Source: Lasiodiplodia sp. COLG20
Taxonomy: Eukaryota > Ascomycota > Dothideomycetes > Botryosphaeriales > Botryosphaeriaceae
Direction: 5' to 3'
DNA length: 64,000 bases
NCBI GenBank assembly: GCA_009801085.1
Contig: VNWV01000026.1
Span: 1-64,000 of the forward strand
The notes under the pieces are model-generated. The model did no database searches and was not told where the DNA came from. It worked only from the letters and a program-made list of their open reading frames with translations. Made by a program: the position numbers and the translations under genes. This document shows, piece after piece, positions 48,246 to 59,718 of this stretch; position 1 is the first letter of the stretch; every line of letters begins with the position of its first letter.

Positions 48246-48737
48246 GGCGGGAGGGAGTTTGGGGATGGGGAGAGGTAGGGAGGCAGAGTTGGATGGTCAA
48301 GTGTTTGGCGAGGGTGTGTGTTGCGCCAGGAGCTTCGAACGCCAACGTCACGGTTCATCCGCTTCACCTGAATACGACGCCGTGGATGATGATATGGATT
48401 TGCACTGTCATTCAGCTAGGATGTAAATACTCTAAGGAGCGTCTGATTGTGTCATGAGCGAGCCTTGTCTCCATTCAAATTCAGTTGTATGCCGCGTAGA
48501 CCACTCGATCAAGAAGCGATGGTCGATAACTAATTGTGCAACCGCCACGTCGTCGGGACTCTTTTAAAGACTGTAGACACGAGATTCAGCTTAGCACACT
48601 CGTCCATGGTGTAGGAAAGTGCTTCCTGATTTTAAACGTAGCTTAAAGTAATTGACTACTTTATTTCTGTCTGGTCTTATTTTTGACAAAATGAAGTAAT
48701 GTGTGAATGAGCATTTGGATCTTGAAAAGAGAAACTA
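48246..48737. other. Convergent intergenic region
   Basis: The 3' ends of the beta-glucosidase and the ATPase-NOV-HET gene face each other here. From about 48540 on the DNA is AT-rich. No gene is seen. Confidence 0.5.
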
Positions 48738-51700
48738 TTAACACAAATAGAAGACTTCAGGAAAAGTCTCCGGGGACGCGGATGCCTCTCCGTACATGAT
48801 CCCGGTGATGAGGCACTGTCCAACCAGTCGGTAAGAATCAGTATGCACTTCACCCCTTCTCAGAAGAAATGGCACCTCTCCGCCGTTGAAAATGCAAACT
48901 AAATCACCAACCCTCGCTGTGCCGGGCACCATACCGCCGAGGCCTTTTTCCGTACCCACAAATTTCCACCCGTCCACTATGTCCACGAGCAAATCGACAC
49001 CAGCTGTTGACTCATAGTTGCAAAAGTATTCTTTTTGGTTCTGCCTGTCGTTGGGGCATGTGCAGAATTCCGTGATGGCGTCGACGAGGTGGCCCTTAAT
49101 AGCTAGTACATTGGGTTCCTCTCCACAACGTATATCCGCTTGCGACTTACCGGAAGCATTGAAAGCAACCCCAAGAGAAGATAAGTCTGCAAGGCTCCCT
49201 ACCGTTGTGGTAGTCCAATCAGGTATCCATGAAGGGAAGCGGTCGGGCTGAGAACCCAACCCAGCAGCGTTGAGCAATGTCATGCCTCGGCCCTGGGCAA
49301 CAAACGCTTGTGCGATCTTAACAACGATATCTTCAAAATTGGCGTCGTAGTCTGGCGCATATGCCGGGTCATTTCCGTCAGATGCCAGTCCGAGAAGGGC
49401 GAAAAACCGATCTCGTGCCAGGCTACTGTTGACATGTCGGTAGCCTTCCAAAAGCTGCGCCAACGGATAACGGATTTGTCGGGCTTCGCTTTCACGGTGC
49501 CATCCCAGAGCCATGAATGGGCTCCATGAAATTGCATACGTGTCTGAGATCGGTAGCTCGTATTCCACGAGTTTCATGGCTTCGAACAGGTCGTGCCAGT
49601 CAAAGGCTAACCCACCACACACCATCGTCACCGTCGGTGCAGCAACAGCCTCTTGTATGATCCATGCTCTTCTAAACCACGGGCGGCGGAAGAAGGCAAC
49701 GATATCTGTCCAAATCTGGCTTTCGGCTCCAGGCATGGAGCGCCCTTTCCATGAGGGGGGAGGGTGCGACAAATCCTTCGGCCATTTCTTCATTTCTGAG
49801 CCGCACACTGACTTTGCATTAATCTGCATCAAGGTCGTGATGGCGTCATTTCCTTCTTTGTCGGCCCCAAGGAATGCGATAGTGCAGGAAGCGTTTTGAT
49901 AGATTCTCGGCAGAAGGCGGATTTGGTGTGCTTTTTCTTCCGCGTTCTTTTGGTTGATGCAGATAGCATCTATCCATAGATGCACGCGACATGACTTCTG
50001 TCGAAGCATCAGAAGAGCGTCTTTTAGAGAAGTCTTGACTGTTAAGATTCCATCCGGTGTCAAAATGGTGTGTGTTGGCTGGTTCTCAATACCCCACACA
50101 TAGGAAAGTGTCCTGTATCGTCGATCAGACGTCAAAGGTATTGTGCAGACCTCCCCACGGATTGCATCACCCTGACGTCCAGGAAAGAGTATAAATACTC
50201 TGAATAATCCATCATCCAGATTCCTGTAGACGTAATCATGGTTGGCCCATTCCCGTATGCCCATGACGGCACTCATATTTTGTGATGATCTTGTAGACGG
50301 TGCGGTTTGCCCTAAATAGCCTGAGTTAAGGCTGTTTGGTGGCTCTGTTCGCATATTGGTTGTGCTTGCGAGTTCTGGTCCATCTTCCACTGCGGTTTGC
50401 AGCCTTCGTACAGATATTTCTGAGGACGGTGTTGTGATCTGGCTGTCGGGCTGCGAGAAGGCAGGATTCATCGGAAGAGGTTCCATGGAAACGCTAAAAT
50501 ATCCGTTGCCCTGTATGAGCCATTCTTCTGAGCAGAACAGGCCCCAGGGATCAATCGATACCTCAAACTGGGGTCGCTGGTAAACGTTACTGACCCTGAG
50601 TAGGATCACTACGTCTCTAGGGAATTGGTCCAGACAACCATGAAGTTTATATCGACGAAACTACGTGGATAATTAGTTTTTTTCTATGCAGGTTTCTTCC
50701 ATCAAGGCCATAGCATCTTACGTGAAAGAAAAGACGGGGTGGGGCTCTCACTCTTTGGATCTGCGACCAACTACACACAAACGGAGAACCCGTTGCGCTT
50801 TCTGAGGTAACAACTTCAAAATGGAAGATTTGAACTACCCCGCGCCAACTCTTGACTCCATCGAAACCACATCGACATAAGAAGTCTATGACCTCGGTAG
50901 ATGTGGGTGACGCTGCTATAGTGAAGGCCGCTTGACCGTCGCAATTTTCCGGACGAGAGAGTCCAGCCCTCGTCCGAAGCTCACTGGTCCAGTGTTTTAC
51001 CGGATCGTAAGTGGTTCCGAGGTAAGCCTCTAGAAACTGAGAAGCCTAGTTTCGGTAGTATGTCAGGAGTAGGATGGCTTGAATGTAGTGGCAACTTCAC
51101 TTACCATGTGTTGCCCAATAAATTGAAGGTCTCCGTTTGGATCCAACTCCTTACCCATGTAGTATAGGCCATGTGTCTCGAAGTATAGATCTGCCATTTT
51201 TAGTATGGGGAGTCGCCTATCTGAGATCGATTGTCCATCTTCTCCCTCCCGCGGACTGTTCCTTCTCCCACATTGCCTGGTTCGAGCGTCAGCATCATTT
51301 AACTCATCGCCGAAATAGTCGCCATGCCGATAAAATGGGTACTGAAGTGGAAGAAGATCCCAGTTCTTGCTTGGTGTCGCTTTTGGAACAGACCTACACT
51401 ATTTGTGAGTTATGCGGAGGCATATTGCAGATCAAGATCATCGGACGGAGTTTATACCTTGAGGCGGTACACTGACATGGAGTCCTTTCTTTGCGAACCT
51501 GGTTTGAAGGCCCTGAGTATCGAATTCGCCAAGAGCCTCGTATAGAAGGAGCAGATGTTGTGTATCCTTAATTTCGCAATATTGCGCAATCTCATCCCCA
51601 ATATCGAAGATAGTTTGGTGAGAAGGGTAGTCTTCGTTGGCTAGGTAAAGTTTCATTCCCATGTCGTTGAAGGATGAAGCAACGTTGGCTTCGTGTGGTC

Positions 51701-54700
51701 GACCGTGTACCTTGGTGTTTCCTTGCTGCAAGAAGTATTCCTGGACAACTGCAGCCGCTGTGCTAACGCTGATGGATCTTAGGTGACGGAGTAATGTCTC
51801 TCGTCCGGAGTTGGAGTTGGGGATTAACCTTAAATCGAAAAGTCACGTTAGGGGTGGCAACAAGGCGAGCTCCAATAATCAGGTTAAATACTTACTCTTG
51901 GATGAATGTCACCCGTTCTCGTAGAAAATTTTGATAGATATTGCAATGCCTGAAAGGCGCTTTTGCACTTGATAGAGCTTGCACCGATTGGGATAGACTG
52001 CGTGATTCCAAGTCGAGGCTTTGTAAGAGCTGTTTGATCCCGAGTATGTCATCCACAGAGAAGGCCAGCAAAGGCACCTTGTCGTAGAAGCTCTCCTGAA
52101 GATAAATCTGGTCTGCAATAAACCAGTCGCCGTCCTGGGGAGCTACTAATTCAAATGATAGAGTGCTCTCGGGCTTCTTGACTGGCATGATGCTTTTTTT
52201 CTTGAGAGGCTTTACTACACGAATGGCTTTGAGCGGGTCCATGGCTCCGATGGCGCGGCTGATGTCTGTGAAGATGTGTAGAATGTCAATAAGCTCAGTA
52301 GAAAGGTTGACCGACTCGGCAGCCTCTACCAAGTGGCTTATTTGTGTTTTTTCTGGTGCAAGAACATCTCCGAAAAGGCGCCTGCATGTTGGATATCGAG
52401 CCTCAAGGTTGACCTTTCTTTTCGCACACTCTTCAATTGTGATCCAACAGACGCTCTCTGTAGCCCTCCGCTCGCTAAACTCCACGTATATGGAGCTGTT
52501 TGCTTTGAAGAAGTTTCTGCTCAAAGTTAACACGGGCAACATATTCAAGGGGCTTTGCCACTTACATCACCAATCTTTCGTGGCCAATGCATTCATTCTG
52601 AATCTTCTCATATAGATAAGTCACAACTTCCTTCCGTGGACTGTCCTCGTGCCGCACGTGTCTCAAGCAGGTCAGGTAGTATTGGATACCCGCCTCAACC
52701 GTTATGCCAAGTTTTTTCAGCCCTTGTCGGGCAATGCCGTCGTGGATCTCGAGATCCAGTGTGGGAAGCGAAACCTCGCCCTCGACGTTGGGGTCAAGTC
52801 CTGGTAGCATGGTTTCTCGAAGCATGGAGAGACCAATGTGCGTCTGCACGGCCACTTCTCCTATGTCTCTGATAACAGATAACCGACTTCGGTTTTTAGA
52901 CTCACTTTCTCGGTCATCTTTCTCGATCCACCGGGAGTAGACCCACCAATACTTCCCTAAAACTTGAAGTATGTCTGAAGTTTGGCATACTTGAAACAGA
53001 ACCTTAACATCATTGGAAAGATGGAAGTTGTCGACTGACTCGTACTCCACTAGTCTCGGGATGGACCAAACTTGGAAGACATCTTTCAAGTAGTCTCGCT
53101 CTGTTACCGTGTTGAAATAGGCGAGATATTCCTCATGTATGACTGGAAAATGTCTCGACAGTTGCTCAAATACCCTGCTTTCGGGGGAGTTGGGTCGAAC
53201 CTCGTCTCTCATATACAGGCTAGAGCCTCGGCAACGTTGACCAGTGGAGGTTGCAAACCAGATGTCTATCTCATGCATTGACCGCCGGGAGTTGTCGAAG
53301 AGGAATTTAGCATGTGAGATCAATTCTTCTTGTGAATAACTGTCGGGATGGAATTCAGATGATGCGTGCGCCTCGATGATGTAGATGCATAAGTCTGAGA
53401 TTAGGCAAGTGCGGACTCCAAGTATCGAAAACAGTTTCCCACGATGATCGTATGTCGCTACAATTGGGTCAACCGTTTCTGGAATTTGGACGCCCGTAGA
53501 GAAAGCTGGAAACTTTCTGTCAGCGAAGACTGGCTGGCTGCTTGCCGAGACCCATTTCCCACTGCGAACCGGTATGAGTGTGAGCTCTTCTATTTTACTC
53601 CTGCAGAAAGAGTCTGTTTGGAGATGCATCAATGTTCTAGCAAGCTCTGAATGCCATTGAGGCGGTCGGTTGCGAAAGGCTTCTGGATCAAAATCGATCA
53701 TTAAGCTGAGGTGCTCTACAAAGTCGACCTCCGAAAGTCTGCGGAGGCCTATTGAAGAGAGCTTGTCAACAATCGATGGCGAGTATTCTGAGGACAGATA
53801 ACGGCCTTCCGTACATGGGGCCAACGTGAAAGGTGTCCCTGTGCTGTCCGAAAACTTGGTCCAATCGATGTAGAATAGTTTGGGCGGTTCAGCCATCTCC
53901 TTCGAGAATGTTAGCAACACTTTGCGTTGCTTTAATTTCTCCATGACCATGGACCTCGCTGGCTCGAAAAATGGTGACGTCTCCGGACCAGGCACAAAGT
54001 ATGGCCAGACGTGTGTTATTGCGCTCTCGTTCAACTGGTCGACAGCGGAAAGAAAGGCATCAGCCAGATTGTCGCGAAGAGCTTTGTTCCAAGCTAGCGA
54101 TGTTTCGATCTCCAGGCGGCTTGCTGTGAGAATAAAATCTCCATGCAAGAGGAACTATAATTCTCGTAAGCTTCATTTTATAAGATTACGAATCGGGTGA
54201 AATCCACCTTTAGCCCATAGTCGCGAATCGGCAGGGTTGCGTATACGTTCTGTGTGCCGCATTCACCAACAGTGGATGAGTCTACAGTGGGAAAGGCAAG
54301 AGCCAGTTCTGACTGAGTACAGTTCTGGCGCCTCGGCTCGATTGGCAGTTGCTGTATTTGGTGTTTTACGACCACAAATGTCGCCTTCTTGCGTCCTGTT
54401 GCTAGCTCGGTGACTGTTTGGCCATGCCTGGAGTAGTCGACCCGTCCTAAATTTCGGTTCAAGTTGGACCCCGCTTTCTGTTCTACTGTCAGGTGAATCT
54501 TTCGGATCCTTTTGAGGAATATAAGTTGCAGAGGATCAAACTCTCGGAGTTGCTTTTCGAGAAGCTCTTCGTTGTAATCGCTTCCCAATTGGAAGAACAT
54601 GGAGGTAGTTGTTGGTGAGGTGGCCCGAGGAAATGTTGCCCACGAAGGATAAATCATGCCGAGTTTCTCTCTCTTGTCGAACTTGAAGCTGTAGGCGTTT

Positions 54701-55146
54701 GAAGAAATCCAAACTACATCAGCAGCTTTAAACACACTTTTGAAGCCAATACCTTTCTCCCCAGTGAAGCCGTCGACACTATCACGACTTCCCTTCGTAC
54801 TCCCTCTTATTGTGCAAATAGCCTCGACGTTGCTAGCAGTGAACCCTGTCTCATTGCAATCGACACGGAGGCTCCCAGGTTGATAGGTTATCGTTAATGT
54901 TGGGTCCGTACGCGTATTATACGTGTTGTCGTCAGCATTCTGCAGGAGCTCGAGCAGAAAATGGGTCTCCGTGTCATAGAGCTCATAAGATAGCCTATTG
55001 CTCTCGTAAGAGGGAGTGGCACTTGGGCAAGAGAGGAGCGCGTACAGCTCGAGGGCGTTGCCCAGAATTGAAGCGACTTTGCCGTTGAGCTCGATACTGT
55101 ATTCTGACCGTATCCTTTCGATGAGTTCCCTTGCGTCCTGTGCCAT
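48738..55146 (-). CDS. GHKL (sacsin-like) ATPase - NOV domain - HET domain fusion
   Basis: Predicted 2003 aa from seven exons: 54208-55146, 52566-54154, 51896-52516, 51458-51828, 51105-51379, 50752-51045 and 48738-50660. All six introns are GT-AG and in frame. The N-terminus is a GHKL ATPase: FLLELLQNADDN (about 67-74) and GEKGIGFKSVF (about 129-139), then GLKFLLHGDFILTASR. A long helical region follows. A NOV/DUF3883 domain lies at about 1270-1410: FHFEVVTSESATGSPFVCSWSQIQR joins across the last intron to FRRYKLHGCLDQFPRDVVILLRVSNVY and SIDPWGL. Because this domain ends inside the last exon, the following HET domain (about 1515-1700: YRTLSYVWG, VHLWIDAICINQKN, RAWIIQEAVAA) belongs to the same protein. 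The fusion suggests an ATPase sensor with a HET death effector; this is inference. The start is the first ATG in frame. Confidence 0.82.
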
Positions 55147-56439
55147 TGTCGTGATCAATTTTCCTTTTGTGGTCGAGGATATCGATTACTTGCTCCCTAG
55201 AATAAAAACAAGGAAGTTAACTTAGAAGGGGATAATCACCGCCTTTTCACTTTCGGACAAGAAGGCTGTGTCGAAAGAATAAGCCCTGAGAAAGCAGGAC
55301 TTCTACCCTCATGAGGCTTTCTTTTCAAACATGCGTACAGTGATCACCTATTATTCGGTGAGGATTATTTTGTTTGTATCAAGTAAGCGAAATAAGCAAG
55401 GCTGAAGCAGGGGGCCAATCATGTATAGGTGGATCAACAAAAGGCCACGTGTAAAAAGGGGATTCGAAAATGATACGAAGATAACCAAGAAGGCAGATAA
55501 GCAGTCTCACGTAGGTAGTCTGGGCCTGCGTGGCAAAGCCCAAGGTGCAGACTTAGGGCTACCTACTTGCCGCCGTCCACCAACGGACTGCACTACGAGA
55601 CGGCTCGTCCGTTAAGCCGAGACATGATCGAAACCGCACAATCTACAAGATAGCCTTTTTTTTTTGTGGCATGAAATTCGTAACAAAGAGGCGAAAATAT
55701 GACGCAAGATTCGTGTAGAAATGAGGTCAGACAGGCAAGCTGAATATTGCCGAACGTTTGGGGGCTGCGTTGATTTTCTGCCTCATTGTCAGCTTTGCGC
55801 TGCCCGATTTCTGTGATCTTACGCGGTCATGAGGCTTAGCGCTAGCCGGTGCCTCAGTGCGAAACGCTTGCATGCTGTTAGCTACAGCGCATACAGCCTT
55901 GCATCACCAATCATAACCTACCTTCGCTTGCACCCTAGGCTCCAGGCAACCGCCAACTGCCTGGAGCCAACTTGGGCGTAGGACACTTTCCCTCTATTTG
56001 GGTGGCTGTCTTCAGCCACGTAGTCCCAATCTTCTGGGCAGCGGAGAAGCATCATGTCACGTGTGTCACTCATGTGATCTACGCAATAACTGCTGCGAGT
56101 AGGCCTCAGCTGCGTGTGGTAGCTGTTACGACTCGAATACCTGGCCTTTAAAGACAGTCGCTCACTACAAATAACGTCACAAGAGCCATGCTCATAGATA
56201 GTCAACCTGTACGTTTTACTTCGTAACCGGCAGTCGGTAGTCGGCAATTGATGGCGAGGTTTGTGCTCTATGGACCCTGCGGGTCTGTATCATGCCGGCC
56301 TCCGGAACAATGATTTAATTTCCTTAGTTTAACTTCCCTCAAACGTCCTACCGGAACATAAATTAATGAGCATTAAGCATTTAAACCAGCCTCACCTCCC
56401 ACCTCCCCCTCCCACCAACCCCATCGAACCCTCTCCACC
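55147..56439. other. Divergent intergenic region
   Basis: About 1.3 kb between the ATPase-NOV-HET gene and the MBL-fold gene. No supported gene is present. The MBL promoter part contains the triple CGG direct repeat at 56228-56244. Confidence 0.5.
56228..56244. promoter_or_regulatory. Triple CGG direct repeat (7-bp period), MBL promoter
   Basis: CGG triplets start at 56228, 56235 and 56242, that is CGG-N4-CGG-N4-CGG, about 200 bp upstream of the MBL-fold ATG. The last unit reads GTCGGCAATT, also found before the BVMO gene. Confidence 0.5.
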
Positions 56440-57357
56440 ATGGCGCCCCCCACCACCAAAACAACAGCCACCTTCCTCACAACCGGCACCGTCCGCATCA
56501 AAACCACCATGTACACCCAGCCCGCCACGCGCCCCGTCCTCCTCCGCCGCCTCACCGTCTTCCTCTCCAACACCTGGACGGCGCCCCTCCCCATCGGCGT
56601 CTTCCTCATCCACCACCCATCCGGCCCGTTTCTCTTCGACACCGGCGAATCTCCCTGCTGCAACGACCCCGGCTACTTCCCGGCGTGGAACATCCCGACG
56701 CGCACGTGGACGCAGACGTCCATCACGCCTGCCGACGGCATCGTCGCGCAGCTGCGCAAGCACGGCGTCGAGCCGAGGGAGTTGAAGGGAGTCGTGCTGA
56801 GCCACCTGCACCGCGACCACGCGGGCGGCTTGGAGGAATTGGCAAGGGAGGCGCCGGATGTGCCGGTTTATGTGAGTGAGGCGCACTGGAGGGCGTTTGG
56901 GATGCAGCCGTTCAGGGCGAGCGTGGAGGGCTGCGCGCCGGAGCATTGGCCGGAGGGGTTTAAGCCAAGGCTGCTGGAGGTGAAGGAGCACCGCGTAGGG
57001 CCGTGGGAGTGGTCGTGCCCGCTGACGGAGGATGGGAGGGTCGTGGTGGTTGATACGCCGGGGCATGTGCCGGGGCATGTGTCGGTGGTGGTGCGGGGGG
57101 TGGATGAGGGAGGGAGGGAGACGACGTATTTTTTGACGGGGGATGCGACGTATGGGATTGAGTTGCTGGAGGGGGAGCAGGTTGATGGGGTGAATGATGA
57201 TCCGCTTCGTGCGCTGGCGAGTGTGAGGTTGATTAAGGAGTTTGCGAGGCAGGAGGATGTTGTGGTGTTGCCGAGTCATGATGTTGATACGCCGCGGCTG
57301 CTTGCAGAAAGGGTGTTGTATAAGCCGAAAGATAGGGAAGGAGAAGCGAAAATGTAG
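56440..57357 (+). CDS. Metallo-beta-lactamase-fold hydrolase (lactonase-like)
   Basis: Single-exon frame of 305 aa. The zinc motif HxHxDH is at residues 122-127 (SHLHRDHAGG). Further ligands are expected from PGHVPGH, TGDATYG and PSHDVD. The overall pattern is that of AttM/AiiA-like lactonases and related fungal MBL hydrolases. It may open a lactone or hydrolyse an ester. The nearby Baeyer-Villiger-type monooxygenase makes such products, which suggests sequential action; this is inference. No signal peptide is seen, so it is probably cytosolic. An equally long antisense frame (56392-57366) is a GC-rich shadow. Confidence 0.9.
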   Translation: MAPPTTKTTATFLTTGTVRIKTTMYTQPATRPVLLRRLTVFLSNTWTAPLPIGVFLIHHPSGPFLFDTGESPCCNDPGYFPAWNIPTRTWTQTSITPADGIVAQLRKHGVEPRELKGVVLSHLHRDHAGGLEELAREAPDVPVYVSEAHWRAFGMQPFRASVEGCAPEHWPEGFKPRLLEVKEHRVGPWEWSCPLTEDGRVVVVDTPGHVPGHVSVVVRGVDEGGRETTYFLTGDATYGIELLEGEQVDGVNDDPLRALASVRLIKEFARQEDVVVLPSHDVDTPRLLAERVLYKPKDREGEAKM

Positions 57358-57532
57358 AGTATCCATGTCATCGATTTATTGTTTGCAATCTTGGCATTTC
57401 TCCCGCTATGTGTCACATTTGTGTTCAGCATGATCTACAGCTTCGCCACTTCTCCCCATTTCTCCCACACCACGATCGCTTTCGTCGGCGTACCGTCCTA
57501 TTGTCGACCTCATTAGCAATCCGTCCATTCTA

Positions 57533-57982
57533 TCATGGATTCTGAATGCGTACTGGTAGCATAAATTCCTGCAATGGCCTCAAGACCAGCAGAGTCTGTC
57601 CACCGCTCTGCTTCACCTCCCATTGTCGCACCTGCGGTTTCCCGACCCAGCTAGGATCGAGGGCAATTTCCACGTCCGTACTGAGAAGCTTCTTCCCGTT
57701 CTCTTCGTATACGCGGTACGGGCCGCAGTATGTCGTCATCGGCCGCGCAACGCCGGCGATCTCTTGTTCGGGCGCTTGAAACCAGGTCGGAGAAGCCCAG
57801 CCTTCGAACGCATCCGGGTTGGTCAGCGTGCAGCTCATGTAGCCGTCGGATTTAAACATGATGCGGCCGAGCGGGGAAGTTCCAAGGGGATGGAAGACGG
57901 GCTGGCCGCTGGCATCGCTGGCGAGGTGGAGAGCGAAGGACTTGAGCGTCCAGGTGCCGATCAGTTGGCTCTTGTCAGACAT
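57533..57982 (-). CDS. Lipocalin-like domain protein
   Basis: Single-exon frame of 149 aa. LIGTWTLKSFALHL at the N-terminus, GRIMFKSDGYMSCTLTNPD, TYCGPYRVYE and the late VLRPLQEF match the small lipocalin-like domain (PF13924) common in fungal metabolic clusters. The fold is a small beta-barrel; members bind or convert small ligands, but no reaction is established. It is divergent from the NmrA-like gene and shares the CGG-rich promoter at 58079-58133. Confidence 0.85.
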   Translation of the reverse strand: MSDKSQLIGTWTLKSFALHLASDASGQPVFHPLGTSPLGRIMFKSDGYMSCTLTNPDAFEGWASPTWFQAPEQEIAGVARPMTTYCGPYRVYEENGKKLLSTDVEIALDPSWVGKPQVRQWEVKQSGGQTLLVLRPLQEFMLPVRIQNP

Positions 57983-58380
57983 GGTGGATATTGTGTTGGA
58001 GGATCAGTTTGAGTGTGCAAAGCAACTTTCTCATGATATTCTTTGAAGCTTTTGTATACCCAAAAGAGAAGCTGTCCTCGGCAAATCATTGTTCGGCCGT
58101 CGGCATTACTCCACCTCAACGCTCGGCAAACGGGAAATGAAGGTTGCGCAATCGGAGGTTTGAATCGTTCCGAGCCTCCACAAATGGAATTGCATTGACG
58201 TAGGCCGGATAGACTTTCGGCCGCGGTGTAGTCTACTCAAAGGGGTATCACGGCGCAATTGATGCGGCCGGTCCTGAACTTTGGAAGAATATAGATTGCA
58301 CTGTAATCCAAGTTGAGACTCACAAAGTCAAACATCGGTCTTGTGATCATTGAAGTTTAAGCTAAAATCCTTCCATCAAT
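57983..58380. other. Divergent promoter of lipocalin-like and NmrA-like genes
   Basis: A 398-bp spacer without a gene. It contains five CGG triplets between 58079 and 58133. Confidence 0.6.
58079..58133. promoter_or_regulatory. Two CGG-N4-CGG direct repeats
   Basis: CGG triplets start at 58079, 58094, 58101, 58124 and 58131. The pairs 58094/58101 and 58124/58131 each have the N4 spacing seen elsewhere in the cluster. They lie about 100-150 bp from the lipocalin-like ATG and 250-300 bp from the NmrA-like ATG. Confidence 0.5.
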
Positions 58381-59433
58381 ATGTCCAAGCTCGTCGTCGT
58401 CGTCGGAGCCACCGGTGGTCAAGGCGGAGGAGTGGTGTCGACATTCCTCGAGGACCCCACGTTCAAAGTCCGCGGCATCACCAGAAATGTCGACAGCAAC
58501 AAAGCCAAAGAACTCAGAGCAAGGGGGGTCGAGATGGTCCAAGCAGACATCAACGACCAAGCCAGCCTCGACCGAGCTTTCCAAGACGCCCACGTCATCT
58601 TCGCCGTCACCGACTACTACGAGCACTTCTTCAAGCACGGCAAGGATGTCGCCATGGAGACTGAGACACGATACGGCACCAACCTGGCCAAAGCGGCGGC
58701 CAAGATCCCAACGCTCGAGCGGTACATCTGGAGCACGCTGCCCCTGACCAGCGCCCTTTCACAGGGCAAGGCCATCGTGCCGCACTTCGAAGGCAAAGGC
58801 CGCGTCGATGCTTTCATCAAGCAGCACCTGCCCGAGCTCTACGAGAAAACTGTCTTTTGCATCTTCACCATCTTTGCGGAGAACCTGACCGCGTACCCGA
58901 TTTTCAAGCCCGTGTGGCTGGTAGGTGTTCTCTGACGCTTTACGTCTTTTCCAGAAACAACTCACTGAAATATACGACAGGAATCGGCGCAGAAATGGAT
59001 CCAGTTCTACCCAACCAGCCCCGACGCTCCATACGCGTCTGTCGGCGACCACCGCACGAACACGGGCGTCTTCGTCCGATCGATCGTCCGCAACCCTCCT
59101 CCCCAGCCGGGAACGTATGTCAAATGCGGCGTTGAAGAGCTGACACTTGATTCGATGCTGGCGCTCTGGGGCCGTGTCAGTGGAAGAGCACCCACGCCTG
59201 GATCCACGAAGGTCGTGCAGGTCTCGGTCAAACAGTACGTGGAGTTGTTTGGGGAGATGGGAGAAGAGCAGGCCAGCCAGTGGCTTTTCTTTGAATGGAT
59301 GAAGGAGGCTGGGATCAGCACGATTCCTGGAGTGACGATGATGGACGTGCAGGAGCTGATGTCGAAAGAGGAGAAGGGGAAGTTGGTTGGCACGGAGCAG
59401 GCGTTGCAGGGGATGGACTGGTCGGGCTTTTAG
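58381..59433 (+). CDS. NmrA-like NAD(P)-binding protein
   Basis: Predicted 330 aa from two exons, 58381-58920 and 58981-59433, with a 60-bp intron. The N-terminal VVVVGATGGQGGGVV is the NAD(P)-binding motif of atypical short-chain dehydrogenases (residues 9-16). The RYIWSTLPLTS segment lacks a clear YxxxK pair, typical of NmrA proteins that sense rather than turn over dinucleotides. It may act as a redox sensor or a reductase (isoflavone-reductase-like). It lies between the lipocalin-like gene and the regulator in the cluster. Confidence 0.88.
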
Positions 59434-59544
59434 TTAAGGTTTCGGAGACTGTACATGCTATACAAATGCGAATGAATCAGTAGTCCAAGTGTAAGCACTA
59501 AGCACACATGGTGCCGGGAGATCTGCACGGGGGTAATAAACCGT

Positions 59545-59592
59545 CGGCGTTCGGCAATGCGCTTTCGGCACTCGGCACTCCCTCGGCTGCGG
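59545..59592. promoter_or_regulatory. CGG direct-repeat cluster, regulator promoter
   Basis: CGG triplets start at 59545, 59552, 59566, 59573, 59584 and 59590. Two pairs have N4 spacing. The motif TCGGCA is repeated at 59551, 59565 and 59572. The cluster lies 125-175 bp upstream of the regulator ATG, suggesting autoregulation. Confidence 0.5.
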
Positions 59593-59718
59593 ACCTTTGC
59601 GGAACGTCTCTCGCCCCTGCTCATCATCTTCAACGTCCATCTGAGAGTGCCTTCGCCGAAATAGCCCCCACGATTCATCGGCAAAGAGACCCACATCAAC
59701 CTGAGTGCACTACCGAAG

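Noticed and set aside
48738..50609. The HET frame as a separate gene, with the NOV gene ending at a TAG at 50609-50611.
   Set aside because: A model with an acceptor at 50684 gives a stop there, but it truncates the NOV domain. The acceptor at 50661 restores the full NOV domain and leads straight into the HET frame.
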